Assembly (NCBI GenBank): GCA_963978905.1 | Contig: OZ022256.1 | Span: forward strand, 40,782,001-40,846,000 | Origin: Trichostrongylus colubriformis | Taxonomy: Eukaryota; Nematoda; Chromadorea; Rhabditida; Trichostrongylidae | Length of the DNA stretch: 64,000 nt | Direction: 5' to 3' | Shown: in pieces, positions 13,351 through 26,500 of the stretch | How the letters are laid out: each line of letters begins with the position of its first letter | Numbering within the stretch: position 1 is the first letter of the stretch | Notes under the pieces: model-generated | The model's database searches: none | Seen by the model: the letters and a program-made list of their open reading frames with translations, nothing else | What the model was told of the DNA's origin: nothing | Program-made: the position numbers and the translations under genes

Positions 13351-16300
13351 AGGTCAGCAATGAATTTGTGAAAGACGTACGGTCGCAAAGGACAAAAACT
13401 ATGCTACGTGGCGCCCATTATGGGCGGAGCATGCGCTGAAATCATAGGCACTCGGAATGGTAGGTTTCAGTTTAGTTTGCAAAAAGGGCCTAAACGTGGA
13501 GAAAGATGGTTTGTGATCAGTGATGCGATCCTAAAGGAAAAATTTTTGTGGGAGGAGCTGTCCTCGATGGACGGCGCTCAAAGTAAAAATGCATAGTTTG
13601 GTTCCGGTTTGTGGTCTAGAAAGGATATACTGTAGGATTGGGTCGGCTTTACCCGTCACGTTATCTTCAAGAGAGAATGACGTCAACGAGGACTCACAGT
13701 CATTTGCTATCGCTCCCTATTGTCTCGGTTAAGGTGAACAGGGATTCATTAGAGCATCAAGGATCCGGAAGAGGTCCCAAGAAAGAGGAAGATGCAAAGA
13801 AATGATCATTTTGTAACGAATATTCTAGGTTAGAAGCGACAATTGGTGGAAAAACCCGGATTCAATAGCGTGACGCTGTGGTGTGTATTGGCATCACATT
13901 CGCATCACTTCGAATCCCGAGTTGTCTGCTGTTGAGATGTCATTGTGTCCAAGTGGAAATCGTACCTCAGGGTGACTCGCTCAGTTTTTGTCCACAAATA
14001 GGTCCCCTTTAAAACCTCCCTCCGGTTGCTTATATTCCGTTCACTGCTCACCAGCGTCCCGAGAGAAAAAGCGCTCCAGTCGCACCGCGTACGCGATGTC
14101 GCAGGCGGGGTCGCCTTTGAAACGTCACCATTCACCGTTGCATCTCGAATATTCGTTTTCGATGACGATTCCTTGTCGTTTCTTTCTGTTCTCTTTAAGA
14201 CTTGTGAGTTCTAACGGTAAATCGTCTTCGCAGAAGTGTGGATTATTGATGCATCTCCTATATGTAGCAAGAATTTGTGGGTTTTGCAATTTTAGGTACT
14301 CGTCCTTTTCACAGAAAAACCTTAAATCTTTTCAGTACTATTCCCTATTCCACTTCAATATTTTCCCAATATTTGTCGAGGTTTTCGATTTCTGGTATCC
14401 AAAAGTGATGCAATCATAGATTCCAGTGGGGTTTTGAAGTGCTGAATGTTCTGACACGTTATTCCTTGCAGGATGTGTGCCTTGTCCAACAGTTTGCTCG
14501 CAATTCATTTTGAGCTGTGACCTAATTGAGCTTATCGGTGAATTCTCGAGGAAAACGTACCCATCTTTCATGCTAGTCGGTCTGCATTTTGGCAGAATCG
14601 GTGAAATTATGGAAAGGACTAGTCTGTCTTATGTTTTATCAAGAAGTGAGCTTTTTGGGGTGATATGTAGTCGCACTCCACTGTGCTCAGCGTCTGGCGA
14701 ATTTTTGCTTATGCTTCTAGCCTAGGCGTTTGAAGCATCGGGAGAGACAGTTTTGGCCTATGGTATCTCTTGCAGTTGGTTCAGTTGCCGAAATTGCACA
14801 CAGAACGCCTCGCCAAGACGTCGACTGCGGATTCTTTACTCGACTGACTTTTTTATTATAGACTCTCGGTGCTACCGGAGTTAGGGGGCAGTGCACTATG
14901 ATCTGCGTTTTAACGCTCTGGCTAGAGCGCGGAGAAGCTATAGCTAACCGAATCGGGTGCAAATTCTGCACGGAAGCGATTCTGATGAAGCAATTCCGTG
15001 CTTTTTTCCATTCGATGTCAGTAAGTCTTGAAAGGAGATTCCCTTCCCTCAGGCTCAGGCGAATACGCGTAAGTGGTTGTTCAGTCTAGTTGGAGCGAAT
15101 TCTTCGTAATTTACTAATGAAAATAATTTAATCGTCTTCTGTATCTAGGCATAAAATAACCTTGAGAGTGCCTCTAAGCAGAAATCGGTTTGACCTATGC
15201 TCTTGTCGAGTGGTCCCTCTGAGTCCAGTAGCACCAGACTCCTTCTCCTCGCTCCTTCGCTACTCTCCCCGTCATTGTTCCACGTGTTTGTAGTAGTATG
15301 CTGTATTGCATGCTGTAGTATTTATTTAACACTATCGTGAATGAAATGAAATTAACCCTACGCGACACACTAAATGACAGTGGCATTCTCCTGAAGCGTG
15401 CAGTGCGAGGTGAAGCACGCTAGAATCGCGATAGCGTCCGAAGGACTCGTGTTCCCAGTCGATTTTTGCTGAACCTTACCTGTTCAGAGCCTAATTATAG
15501 AGAAATTGCCTCAAAATACGCTTTCCTAACCTGCCGTCCCACCTGCGATGCTTTGAGGGGAGGCCTCTACCCAGAGTACTCCAGGAGTCAAGGATTCCTC
15601 GACAAGGTTCGTACTTGACGGTCGGGAGGGGAGGAGATCTTAATCGCTAAAGTCAGCATTGATCTCAGGGTATCTGAGAAGCGGAATGTGCCGTTAGCTT
15701 ACCCACTTATCTGATTAAATAGAGTTAAAATCAAAGATCACCTATAAGATTCACCTTTACACAGCAAACAATACAAAAATGCATAGTAGCAGAGTACCCA
15801 GAGAGTGTACAATCCAGTTGTAGTTACTGATGTTGTAGTTGTTAAGGAGGGGGGCGTATTTGAGTCCCAGAAAAAGGGGGGGGGGGGTTCGTACCTAAGA
15901 GACAGTTTGTCTCGACACTTGGGGGTGCACTGCCTCCAACAACGCCCCTCCTCCTAAAAAAAGGCCTAGGCAAAATTATACACCAGATTCCACAAACTGG
16001 TGATTGTAGAATTTTTTTTTCTTGAAAGAGGGATGAGTGGCACCCCTTTTCAATTGGATCAGCACTTTTTGTTTTAGGACACAATGTGTAGAGATGTATC
16101 ATCGGAAGAATGAGCGAAATTTCGACACAAATCGAAAGGGATTTCAATAGAACATCTCGCACGGAAAATCTGCGAAATTCAAAAAATTCAAAGCACATTC
16201 TTGATTTTTCCGCCTCAAAAGTAACTTTTGTCAGTCTTCTTGTCTGTGAATGTAGTCGAACATCCACCGCAGCAAACGTGTCATTTCTTTTAATGGCTCA

Positions 16301-16506
16301 TGCCTTGGTCTCTGATGCACTATTCGGCACAACCTTTGTAACAAATCTAACCATCTTGTGCTTCCGGGTTCTCAAAAGGGAGGAGAAGTTATGTCCTTCT
16401 GAAAGGAATCGTCCACGGAAAGATTAGTTCCTTTATTACCTTATATTTATGTTGTACTGCTTAATAAGGGCCGCATGCAAAGTTTCACGCGCAGAAGTGA
16501 GGATTT

Positions 16507-16724
16507 GGCTAAGATACAGCTCCCTACATTTTTGGCCGGGTGGGCGGAGCCCCGAGTAAAAACCCCGTCCCGTCGTCGTCCGCCGCTGTTGGGACCGGAG
16601 AGTGGGACTGCCTACGTAGCTTTCTGTTGCTGCAATGCGTCTACGACCACGGCGGACGACGGGGTGGGCACAGCTCGGAGGCCTCGCCCACCAGGCCAAG
16701 ACACAGTGGTGCTGTATCTTAGCC
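16507..16724. mobile_element. Short inverted-repeat element (MITE-like), GC-rich
   Basis: The ends are exact inverted copies (GGCTAAGATACAGC and its complement). Inside them are further matching GC-rich segments (GGCCGGGTGGGCGGAG against CTCGCCCACCAGGCC). Length is about 218 bases, with no coding capacity. Target-site duplications are not obvious. Confidence 0.6.
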
Positions 16725-16744
16725 GGATTCACATTTTTCGCGTG

Positions 16745-16985
16745 AAACTTCCCCTTATCTCAGGATGCCGCACTGCGACATGTCGCGCGAAGCAATGCGG
16801 ACGAGCTAAAGGCGCCATTTTGTTCTGTCCTGAAGCGATTAGAAGTCAACTGCGTATCGCACCCAAGCGTTACGTTGTAATCGTTTTGAGACCCAACCAC
16901 CGCGACGCGCATAGCTCGCACACACTGCGTCACACGCCGCTTGTCGCCGTGCGGCATCCTGATGTAAGGGTACACACCCGAAGGC
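16745..16985 (-). repeat. Copy 1 of a ~220-bp dispersed terminal-inverted-repeat family
   Basis: Reverse-complement relative of the elements at 36438-36664 and about 39425-39650. Shared landmarks include GCGAGCTATGCGCGTCGCGG, GATACGCAGTTGACTT and GGCGCCTTTAGCTCGTCC. The outer ends carry the CAGGAT motif seen in the terminal repeats of the second copy. Confidence 0.65.
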
Positions 16986-17489
16986 TGTCATTTTAAAAGT
17001 CTTATTCTCGTCATTCTACGAATTTCCAGAGGTTACGAAAAATATGGCCACCATACTTTGCTAAGATTCAGTGATCATTGAAATTGACACGGGCTTCTAA
17101 CATTTTGGGAGAATTTACAAGTAAAGTGCTCAGTATTTTTTGAAGTCAGCGTTCTTCAGATGTGATATCTGTTTTTGGTAGTATCTAATCGCTTGGTTAG
17201 GTTCTACGCTTTCCGCAGAACTTTTGAATCCCTCAAGCCTCAGTTTCACTTATGTACTAATTTAAATTTTGCGAATTTTGTGCGAAATTGACTTCAACAG
17301 AGTTTCAGCAGTATTTTGTTCACTTTCAGTGCACGCCTACTTTGGTGTGATTTCTCCGGACTTGTTGAGGAAGGTCGGATTTGTTTCAACTTTTAAGCAG
17401 CGTGCACTAGCGTTCTAGTTGCCGCAAGTTACGTCGTGAGTTTGATAACAAGTCGGCCAAGACCTTTTATGAATTTTATTTTTATTTCT

Positions 17490-17497
17490 TTTTTCAG
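17490..17497 (+). promoter_or_regulatory. Splice or trans-splice acceptor before the uba-1 start
   Basis: A strong TTTTTTCAG acceptor ends 22 bases before the first uba-1 ATG (17520). In nematodes a near-start acceptor with no visible upstream coding exon is often a spliced-leader trans-splice site. That interpretation is an inference; a 5' UTR intron would look the same. Confidence 0.4.
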
Positions 17498-17519
17498 ATC
17501 TGAGGGGCTAAGGGCATTT

Positions 17520-20500
17520 ATGAGCTCCATCTTGGCCGAGTTATCCTCTGCAGCCGTGTCTACTTCACCTCCGCCTACGAAGAAGGCACGCGTCGTGGAA
17601 TTGAGCGACAATCAAAGGGTACTGTTCATCTAAAAGATTCAGAAAGGCGTCATAGGCATTTTACAAGTTTCGAGGTTTTCTTGGGTAAACTTAGCTGTTT
17701 TGAGATTTTGCAATCTCACACGCGATAGTGCGACGCCGCGACTTTGCATGCGGAACCGTGACATTGTGAAATAGGAAATCTAGTATCAGGCTCATGTGAT
17801 GGATGGAAATAAGTTTCTTAAGCAGTTATCACGGCAGTATGAAGATGTAAATATTTTTCTGCACTTTCTGTGATCGCTTTCTGTAAGCAGTTTTGCTTTC
17901 AGCCTGTTCTTTTTTTATTTATATCAGTCATCTGAGCATGACTGTGGTATGTTTTGATTGGCATTCTATGAAAATAAGTAGCTAGTTAGCGGATGTATCA
18001 TGATGTTACTTGATTGATGTCGGTGAAAGATAAGTGTTAGGGCGACAGCAGGCAGAGATGCTTTGCAAGAAATGATGTGTGCAGTGATGGGCATAGAATC
18101 GCTAAGGGAGACAAACATTTCACTACCAAGTAGGAGTGCACCTGTGCTGAGGAAGCGAAAAAGTGATTCGAAGGAGAACAGGATAATTACGGTCAAACAT
18201 GATTTCGAGCATGTTTGCGATCTACACGTTCCGCTGTGTTTGCTTATTTTGTGCTCCTTTTCAAACCTATTCTGACTGATAATTGGTAAATCGCAGGGCT
18301 ACGGAATTCAAATTACAACTGCTCTCTACTAACCCGTGTCCACTTACCTCTCTTATGTTATCCGTTTCCCTATTGAGGATTTCCCGAAGTTGCTAATAAC
18401 AGTGTTCTCCACTAAGCTTAAATTTCGAAACGTGGTTGTTTTGGCATGTCTTGTAGGCTAATCCTCTAGCAGCGATTCGCACAGAGCAATATGCAGGTGT
18501 TTGAGCAGTAACTAGTTTATTTGGCTTGCGATGATTCTTACGTACTTATCATTGTATGATTATGAAATTCGGATCACTATCGAATATTCGATCACGCCCT
18601 TTTAGTAACCCTTTGGTTAATGAATCCTATCTGCCGATGAGTCATTCCCTATTGTAAAGATTTTCCAGTTTTGTCTAATATAAGGAATGCGTCTCAAGCT
18701 GTCTTTTAGTGGTAATCTGATGTTCTCCGTGAAGCTCTCGTCATTTGTTCTTTTGAAGTTGTAGCCTGCGTATGGTAATGGTCTGATAAAAACAAATTCG
18801 AATCCCATGAATGACTGAGTGACAGAGTTGAATTGATGTGTCTGTAAACAAAATTTAACTGTCTTCAAATGTTTCATTACTGTCACAGCAAATTGGATGT
18901 GCTTGTGCGTAATGCGGTGAACTTTGCTGATTGGTTAGTGAAGCCACGCTTCCACCAGCACACTTTGGTCTCCCTAACGAAGTGGGATGCAAATTGTGTG
19001 GTAGTTTGGTCGAGAGTGGTGCAAAACCTGTGCTCTTTAGGGATTACCTAGTAACACTCCTTGCTATGTTCTTTTCCAATCAATTCCTGCCATACTGATG
19101 GCAGAAACTTGCATAGGAATATTCCCTCCGAATGATTCCCATGCCTTCTGAAAGTTATGCATACTATGTACAGAGCTTTTCTGGCATTTTTTGGTCAGGT
19201 GTGTTTTGCATAGCGTTCGCATCTTCAGCATGGAAGCTTTTGCATGCTATTAATCAAATTTGCCGGTTGTTCATTTGTGTAGTGGTTATTTTTGCTTTCT
19301 CCTGTATCTCTCTATCGTCTTCCTAAAGGTGTTGTCTTATGTCTACTGTGTCCCCTTCTGCTTTCCTTTTGCCTGCTCGCATTTTAACTGTATTTGACAT
19401 TTCGTAATACGCGGTGGAAAGAAATGGTCGATGAGTCATAGTTCTTAGACAAGCGTTCCTTTTGCCAAAAGAAGTGCAAATATGACTGGTAGTGTGTTCG
19501 TTTAACGTTCAATGATTTGCTTATTCGTGACAGCGATCCTTGAAGCATTCTTGTTTTACATGCATATATCGTGGAAATTCCGCATTTGCATGGTAGTCCC
19601 ATCAGTTGGAGCAAGTCAAGAAATCAGTGTACAAGTATGACTCTTGCCACTAGTTTGTGTAACTAAGGAGCTAGTGCGCACTGCTTAATAGGGTTGATAC
19701 GTCGAGATTTCAGAAGTGCTTTTTGACCTTTTAAAAATCGTGCTTTGGTGATGTAGCGCTCGGCATTCGACCATTGATGGTGCTCAGGGGTTCACACACA
19801 GCTTAGGAACTTCTTAGTGCTTAATCCTTCCACTGATTTAAGTATGAATTTTGTGCTTACCATCCAATACTAAGTCATTCTTTGTATGTGTTTATAACTA
19901 CACTCTCCATATGCACCATTATGCCTTTTCACAGCGTTTTAATTTTTGAAAAAGAAGAAGAGTGTCGAGCGTTCAACACAGAAATCGTATTGTTTGGAAA
20001 CTAAGTGAACTTTTTTTGCTTCCGAAGGGATGGTCAAGAGAAAGACTGCACTCATATTCCAACTTCAGAATAAGGAGCCTTAGGCAGAATTTACGATGAT
20101 ATTATAGAATCTCATACACGGGCTGGTAGGGCGCCATCAGACTTCGCGAGAATTGCAATTTGCGATTTGCACTTGAGATTTTGCAATGCCGCTGTTTCGC
20201 GTGCGGGCCGCAGCCAGGTTCAATCGTGGCGTCGAGGAAATTGTTCGAAAATTACCACCTCCCCTCCCCTCCGAAAAAAGGGGTGCCTCTATACGACCCT
20301 CCCTCTTCAGGTTCTGCTATTTCTACCCTGCCAATGCGATTCATTAAAGGCACACCTCGCGATAAATTGTGAGAGTTATTGCGCGTATAACTGGACGTGA
20401 AGCCCTGCTTCACCCACCAGTGAAGAAAAATGAACCAAATCTCCTCATAACCACCCAAAATAGAAATCCCGGTATTCAGTCCTCGTACGAGTATTGGAGA

Positions 20501-23500
20501 TTGTAGAAGAGCTTTTGCTCGGTGATATTTATTTATTTATTTCATTACGTCACTAGACGTGCCTTTACCAAGACAATGTCGTTAGTGCTAACAATCTAGA
20601 ATAATATTAAAGAGTAAAGAAGAAAACTCAACAGTACTCAAGCCATTGTTTAGGCTAATTACCAGCTGATGATATTTTTAGACCTAAATTATCCTATACG
20701 ATGTACAACAACTGAAACTGAATCAAATAAATGAATGAGGTGATGTATTAATAACGACGGCTTTTGAACTGGGAGGTACCCTTTGGAAAATAATTAGTTG
20801 ATGTTAAGGTATATGGTAGTACATGTGGCACGACTGACGTGACATATGGTGTGGACTTTGGAGACAATTCTTTAGAAGAACTGCTTCTCCTGCCTTGGAA
20901 GCTGTAATGCGTGACCTTGACAAGCGCCGCATCAGCCGGCTATGATGCCCTTCGCCACGCCAGGGGTCATGGGCACTCACCAATACTCGACACGGGCAGC
21001 TCCAACAGGGAAGAACAGGTGATATCGCGCAAAATGCTACGATATCACGTGTTCTTCCCTGTTGAAGCTGCCTTCGCTATTGAAATCGTTGCCTTATCTT
21101 GTCTTATCGCAAGTTTCCGTCTCCACGTAAGAGCTACGTTGGAAGTTCGATCGTCTAAGGCCAGGTGTGATTTGGCGAAGTAAGCCACTAATGTGATTAT
21201 CGCGTGGTGTGCCTTTAAGGAACTTAAGAGCCTAAAAAACAATGAGGCCAAGCCCTTGACAAATGAGTGATAAAGAACCTAACTGAACTCAGTACAAATA
21301 TTCAGAAACAAAAGCGTGTAAGAGAAATAACCAAACAAAATCCAATAATTATATATACATATATTTTTTTGATTTTTGATAACTGCTGTTTATCGCTGCA
21401 GCTCGCGATGCGAAAGTTACTACAAGGATGCTGAGTTATGGGCAAAAGCTTCGGTGTCGGACGGGACTCGAACCCGCACTTCATCCTTTCCGGGGATATG
21501 TGCTAATCCATTACACTACCGACACCCCTTTCACCTTAACTCAGCTTTTGAATGGTATATTTACATAGCTTATCAGCACTCACACGTATAACGTGTTGAG
21601 CCGGTTGGCCAATATCGGCATCGAACCGTGAAGCTGAAAGCTTTAGTATTGATTTTGATATTGCATCCATTATTATAATAATAATATCAATATTATTCCA
21701 TTCAAAAGCTGAGTTAAGGTGAAAGGGGTGTCGGTAGTGTAATGGATCAGCATATATCCCCGGAAAGGATGAAGTGCCGGTTCGAGTCCCGTCCGACACC
21801 GAAGCTTTTGCCCATAACTCAGCATCCTTGTAGTAACCAATAATTATATTTTTGGATTTGAACCTAGTAAGTCAGTTCTATCCATCATATCTCCCCTTTA
21901 CACGTTGGACCGTCAGTTTGAGCAATGCCGTTGATCACTGCATACAGTCCTTATCCCGAAGATAGAGTAGGCGTGTCCCATGCAGTTCAATGCGAACGCG
22001 GCTTCGACCGCGTGCGTTTTCGAGTCAAGTCGTGTATGAGCTCGTCTGCCGGTCAGCTCATTTCATCGCTGTATTTCATATTTCCTAATATTCTCGGCTT
22101 GACAAGTTCGTACACGACTTGACTCGTGCACGCACGCGGTCGAAACCGCGCTCGCATCGAACTGCATGGGACACGCCTACTCCATCTTAGGGATAAGGAC
22201 TGTACCTCAACGATTACGACATCTCCTCTCTCCCGAATAGGACCCCTCCTGTCGAGGTATCCTCGACAGCTTGACACTGGCCGCAACCCCGCAAACTAGG
22301 AGAGTCCCGAAGTCTGACGGCGGCCGTACTGTTTGCCGTTCCTCGCATCTCACTCGAAACTGGTTGGCAGAACGGCAATTTCGCAACTCCGGGTCACGAT
22401 CATGGAACCTTTTCCTAGGTCGCGATCGGCGCTGCTCATCCTGGGCTGTCTTCGAACAAAGACTGTAAGAAGTAACTCTTGTTGTTGTCATGCGAGAGAG
22501 TGTGCTCTGTGCGGTTGCAGTTGGCGTGTTAATTTGTTTTACGCTCGGTACACTTGAATTACTCTAGCTCCGGTGTTGCAGCGGTGTATTCTTGCATTCA
22601 TGCTTTGCGAAGGTGTAGGTGACGCCTTCCGGCTGTAGTTCCTTCCACAGCCTGGGTCTTTGAATTTGTTTGTTTTCATTTCCATTTGAATCCCTCGTTG
22701 TGATAGTGTTCTCCGCATTGAATGAGTGAGGCTGCCCTGCGCTCACCATTACTAGTCGTCGCATTAAAGACATCGGAGGGGGTAAATTCGGCAGATTGTG
22801 GTATATTGAAGCAGAGGTGCTTAGCAGTGTAACAGTAGAGAAAGAGAAAGAACGAAATAAAACGGCGAGTGTCTCGAGAAATAGGGACCCGAAAACACTC
22901 TTGTCTTTCGCGCCCCTCCTCGTCACTAGGCGGGGTTTGATTGCACACGGGCGGCGAGACCGAATCAGCCAACCGCGAACGTTGTCCCGTCCTCGTCCGG
23001 CTGATGAACTGCAAAATGACGTACAATGCTGCGAGATCGTGATAAGAGCTGAAGCTGTGCTTTTTCAATGCGAATTTTGCTTCACATCAGCTCTTCTGAA
23101 GGGCTTGTTTTCAGAGAAAATGTGTACCCAGTTCTCACTTTCTCTTTACCCCTTTAAAGACACCGGAAGGGAAGTAAGGAAGGAAAGCGTATTCGGGAAT
23201 ATTTTCCCTGTAAACAAGCATTTGATTCCAAAAGAGATAATGTGTAGCGAATCTTGCCTTTAAAAGAACGCCTTTGGTGCGCGCTGTTGCCATCATGGCG
23301 CGCTTTCCCCCGAAGTGCGCGCTTCAGAGGTCGAGTTGCCTATCGGCGGCGGACAGAGTAGGCGAAAGTGACTTCCCTAATGATGTTGAACAAATGAAAA
23401 AAACAAGTAGAAGCAATCAAGCGGAACAATAAAAGGGTGAAGAAACGAAGAATCGTGAAAATATACGTTAATGATCTAAACTACCCTATGCTTCATACTC

Positions 23501-26500
23501 GACGTCTTGGCAAGGCGTCGTATGTGCAATAGCCGAACTACAAGCGAGTACCGTGGGCCGGAATTGCTCCTCCCGGTGTCTTTAAGTGAGCATTTGACCT
23601 ACTCCGAACGTCTTCTGTCATCACTAACGATTCATATTAATTGTGGGAGGGATAATCTGAATCGAGAATTCTGGACGTGAGTTTGAGTGCGATGGAACTT
23701 TGGTGTTGTAGTTCAAATGAGTAGTGTTTGGTACTTTTTCCCCCGTGAACGAATTCGTTTTTTTTTTCTCTTTTTAAAAAGAGCCTGTCAGTATTTCACT
23801 TGTCACTTCTACTTGTCACTATTCCACTTCCAAGTGAGCCCGTCAGCACTGCTGTAGATCTAGTTTTTCTCGGAAGAATGACCTTATTTGTGGGTATATC
23901 CAGGTTCAACTATAAGACTTCTGTCTCTTTTTGGGTCATGGTTTGGTTCAGTGGTCTTCACCTTGTAAACGCTCATGGTAAAATTACCTCTAATCTTTCC
24001 TGGTGTCAAGCCTTTTGGCAACAGAGCTCCAAGTGCTTTCTCATAGCGAAAAATGTGGACATTAATGGTAGCTTTGACTTCAACAACTTCCAGACGGGCT
24101 TAATCATTCATGGTGTAAAGTCATTGAATAATGATTTCGATTTAGGATTCTTCCATTGCTGTAAAGAACTACAACTCGAATTCCGGTTCCAAAACGATGG
24201 CTTCCGATAAGAACGGACAAGAGGCAATGGATACCGATGCTGCCGGACTGGACACGAATCTTTATTCGAGACAAATGTATTTCCATACTTTTAGAATGCT
24301 TATATTTTACTGGAGCATCAGTTTCTCAACAAGTTCTATGTCTTCAGATACGCTCTTGGAGAATCTGCAATGATTCATCTCCGAAAGGCCTCGGTAATTA
24401 TTTCCGGATTAGGAGGAGTAGGAGTCGAGGTGGCGAAGAACCTCATACTTGGAGGTAATACCGTTTCTTAATGCAGTTTTTACTTTTTCTTGTAATATTG
24501 CCCAATATTTTTACTGATTCCTCTCTTTCCACGATCAGTAACATGAGTTATGCAGGAATCCGCAATGTCACTCTTCACGATACCAAAGAAACTCAGTGGT
24601 TAGATCTGTCTGCACAGTACTACCTTACGGAAAACGATATAGGCAAAAATCGTGCTGCCGCCAGCTTTGAGAGGTGGGTACATAACAGAGTGAATATACT
24701 GTGGTATTTTATTGTGTCATCCCATGAGTAATTTCTCTTTTTTCAAACAGAAATTTTTCTGTAGAACTACAAGCTTGTGCAGCAAGTTATATATCATTCA
24801 AAAGAGATTCTCGCTTTAAAAGTGGCATGCTCAGTCTGTCGCGGAACGCGACTGTCCCTGTGGGCGCACCGCGCGCCCGGCCCCGCCCCCAGTCCGTGAC
24901 TCTATAAAAGAGTCGCCTCTGCCGGTCGGTGCTCACACACTTTCCCCCCGGGAGGAGAGGGCACCGTGCTAAGGCTGCTAGGATGCCATGCCGGACTGTT
25001 GAGGGTGAGAGCTTGCCTCTCACGCTCTGCAAACCGTCAAGGGCGCGGTGCGGTCGGGCGGACCGCGGCCGGCGTGGTTGAGCGCTGGCATGCCCACGTC
25101 CGTTACACCCGAGGACGTGGACGGCTGCAGGCGGGGTAAGGAGCCTGCAGGGTGCAGGAAGTTACCGCAGTTACCGCTGGTATCCAATAGTTGACCCTTG
25201 GGGAGATGAGGCACGGTCGGACCTAAGAGCAGGCAGGATGATAAGAGTAGGGCGACTATTGTGAATGATATGTACATAATAAGTATGGGTGCTGTAAACA
25301 TTGTACTCGCTGTCGTTCTAAGGGTAGTTCATAGGCAGAAGTGTGAGAGCCAATACCTCCGGGAAGCGGCGGCATACTGTGGGGAAAGCAGTATGGTTCC
25401 CGGGGAAGCCCACGTGGACAGTGACAACCCGCAAGCATAGCAGCTGGGTGGTGTGGAGTCCGGAGACCCGTAACCACGATGCTGTTGCGCTAGCGGTTAG
25501 GAGGGCAACCGCCCGAGAGCCGCAACACAGTTCCTCTGTCCGTTATGATGGGTCCTATTTTAGGCTGGCGATGTAGTTGGTCTAGTCGACAAAAATTGAC
25601 TGCACCGGCAGTCAATTAGCATAATTTTCCACTCCGGGAAAATCGATTAATCATTTGTTTCGTTCTAAGCCCCGACCTCTTCTATAAATCCCACCAATTG
25701 TTTGCTTGAAAAGTCGCGTCGCTTCTCTTCCAAATATAGTTTTGCCTCCCCAACTTGGTGATTTTGAAATGTCAAGAAGAGGTAATGACCAGGGACGAGG
25801 AAACATCATCAACACGATTCCTTGACTTTCTGTTGAAAAAATATGAATTGTGAGATAATGTCAACTGAAATCAGGCAGTTTTAAAATTCAATGTGTATCA
25901 ATACTAGAACAGAATTGAGTTATATTTTTGTAGAGCAGAAAAATCCGCACGAATTTTTCATAAAGCAATGCTCAGCATGGGATTTCACTTCAATAAACGT
26001 GAGTGCTTTTGGAAAAAGGATTTAAAAAAAGAACGACGCAACTTCTCGATCAAACAGGTATTGGGAGTCGCAGAAGAGGTCGGGGCTAAGTACCAAACAC
26101 ATGTTTGGTTGATTTTTCCGAGTGGAATAAAGTGTTTCAATTAATGCCGGTTTGGCAATTTTTGTCGGGTGGACTTCGCCACTGAATATCGACTCCATTC
26201 TAACATGCTGAAAAACTGAACATCACTTTTTGTAGAGGCGAGGAATCTATTTCGAAAACTTTTTAAAATGCTACACAAACTCGTGATCCTTATAGAAAAA
26301 ATTTTCGCTTGAAAAAAGCCGTTCCTCATGGAATGACCCATTACTTTCTGCTTTAGTTCGCACGCAAGATTCTATTTGTGAGAATATTTGTGAGTGATTA
26401 GAAGCTCGTAGACAAAAGGCAACAATGTCTTGGGGGCTTACTAGCGGAGGGCTGTAAAATTGTGAGCCTGTTGAAGAAACTACAGGTTATATTGTTCATG

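Larger units (their letters stand above)
13360..17490. other. Intergenic DNA upstream of uba-1
   Basis: No convincing host exon. It contains an inverted-repeat segment near 15841-15960 with a G12 run and complementary C-rich ends, plus the two elements listed separately at 16507-16985. The 17000-17497 stretch before uba-1 is A/T-rich and may hold its promoter, but I can point to no specific site. Confidence 0.4.
21418..21836. mobile_element. Fold-back element carrying a tRNA-like unit in each arm
   Basis: Left arm 21418-21554 and right arm 21698-21836 are near-exact reverse complements (about 137 bases), separated by an A/T-rich spacer. Each arm includes a tRNA-like sequence flanked by the same non-tRNA DNA (GATGCTGAGTTATGGGCAAA outside, AGCTGAGTTAAGGTGAAA inside). 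The duplicated unit is therefore larger than a tRNA. It lies in uba-1 intron 1. Confidence 0.8.
17619..24166. other. Long first intron of uba-1 (6.5 kb), repeat-filled
   Basis: Separates the short N-terminal exon from the body of the enzyme. It contains the elements listed separately at 20870-21230, 21418-21836, 21943-22203, 22765-22975 and 23152-23586. The 17640-20500 part has several weak open frames (for example 18617-18886 minus) but nothing I can assign. A TTTA microsatellite lies at about 20528-20545. Confidence 0.5.

Noticed and set aside
15870..15890. Homopolymer G and C tracts here and near 41690, 48270 and 49475
   Set aside because: Simple-sequence tracts within or beside repeats; no sign of a G-quadruplex array or telomere-like pattern.
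18600..19620. Possible decayed reverse-transcriptase remnant on the minus strand
   Set aside because: Fragments such as [13 protein letters not shown] recall retroelement tails, but no catalytic YXDD-type motif or consistent frame could be followed.
22796..23263. 155-codon plus-strand frame in uba-1 intron 1
   Set aside because: Spans the dispersed repeat at 22765 and the end of the inverted-repeat element at 23152; not protein-like and not conserved between repeat copies.
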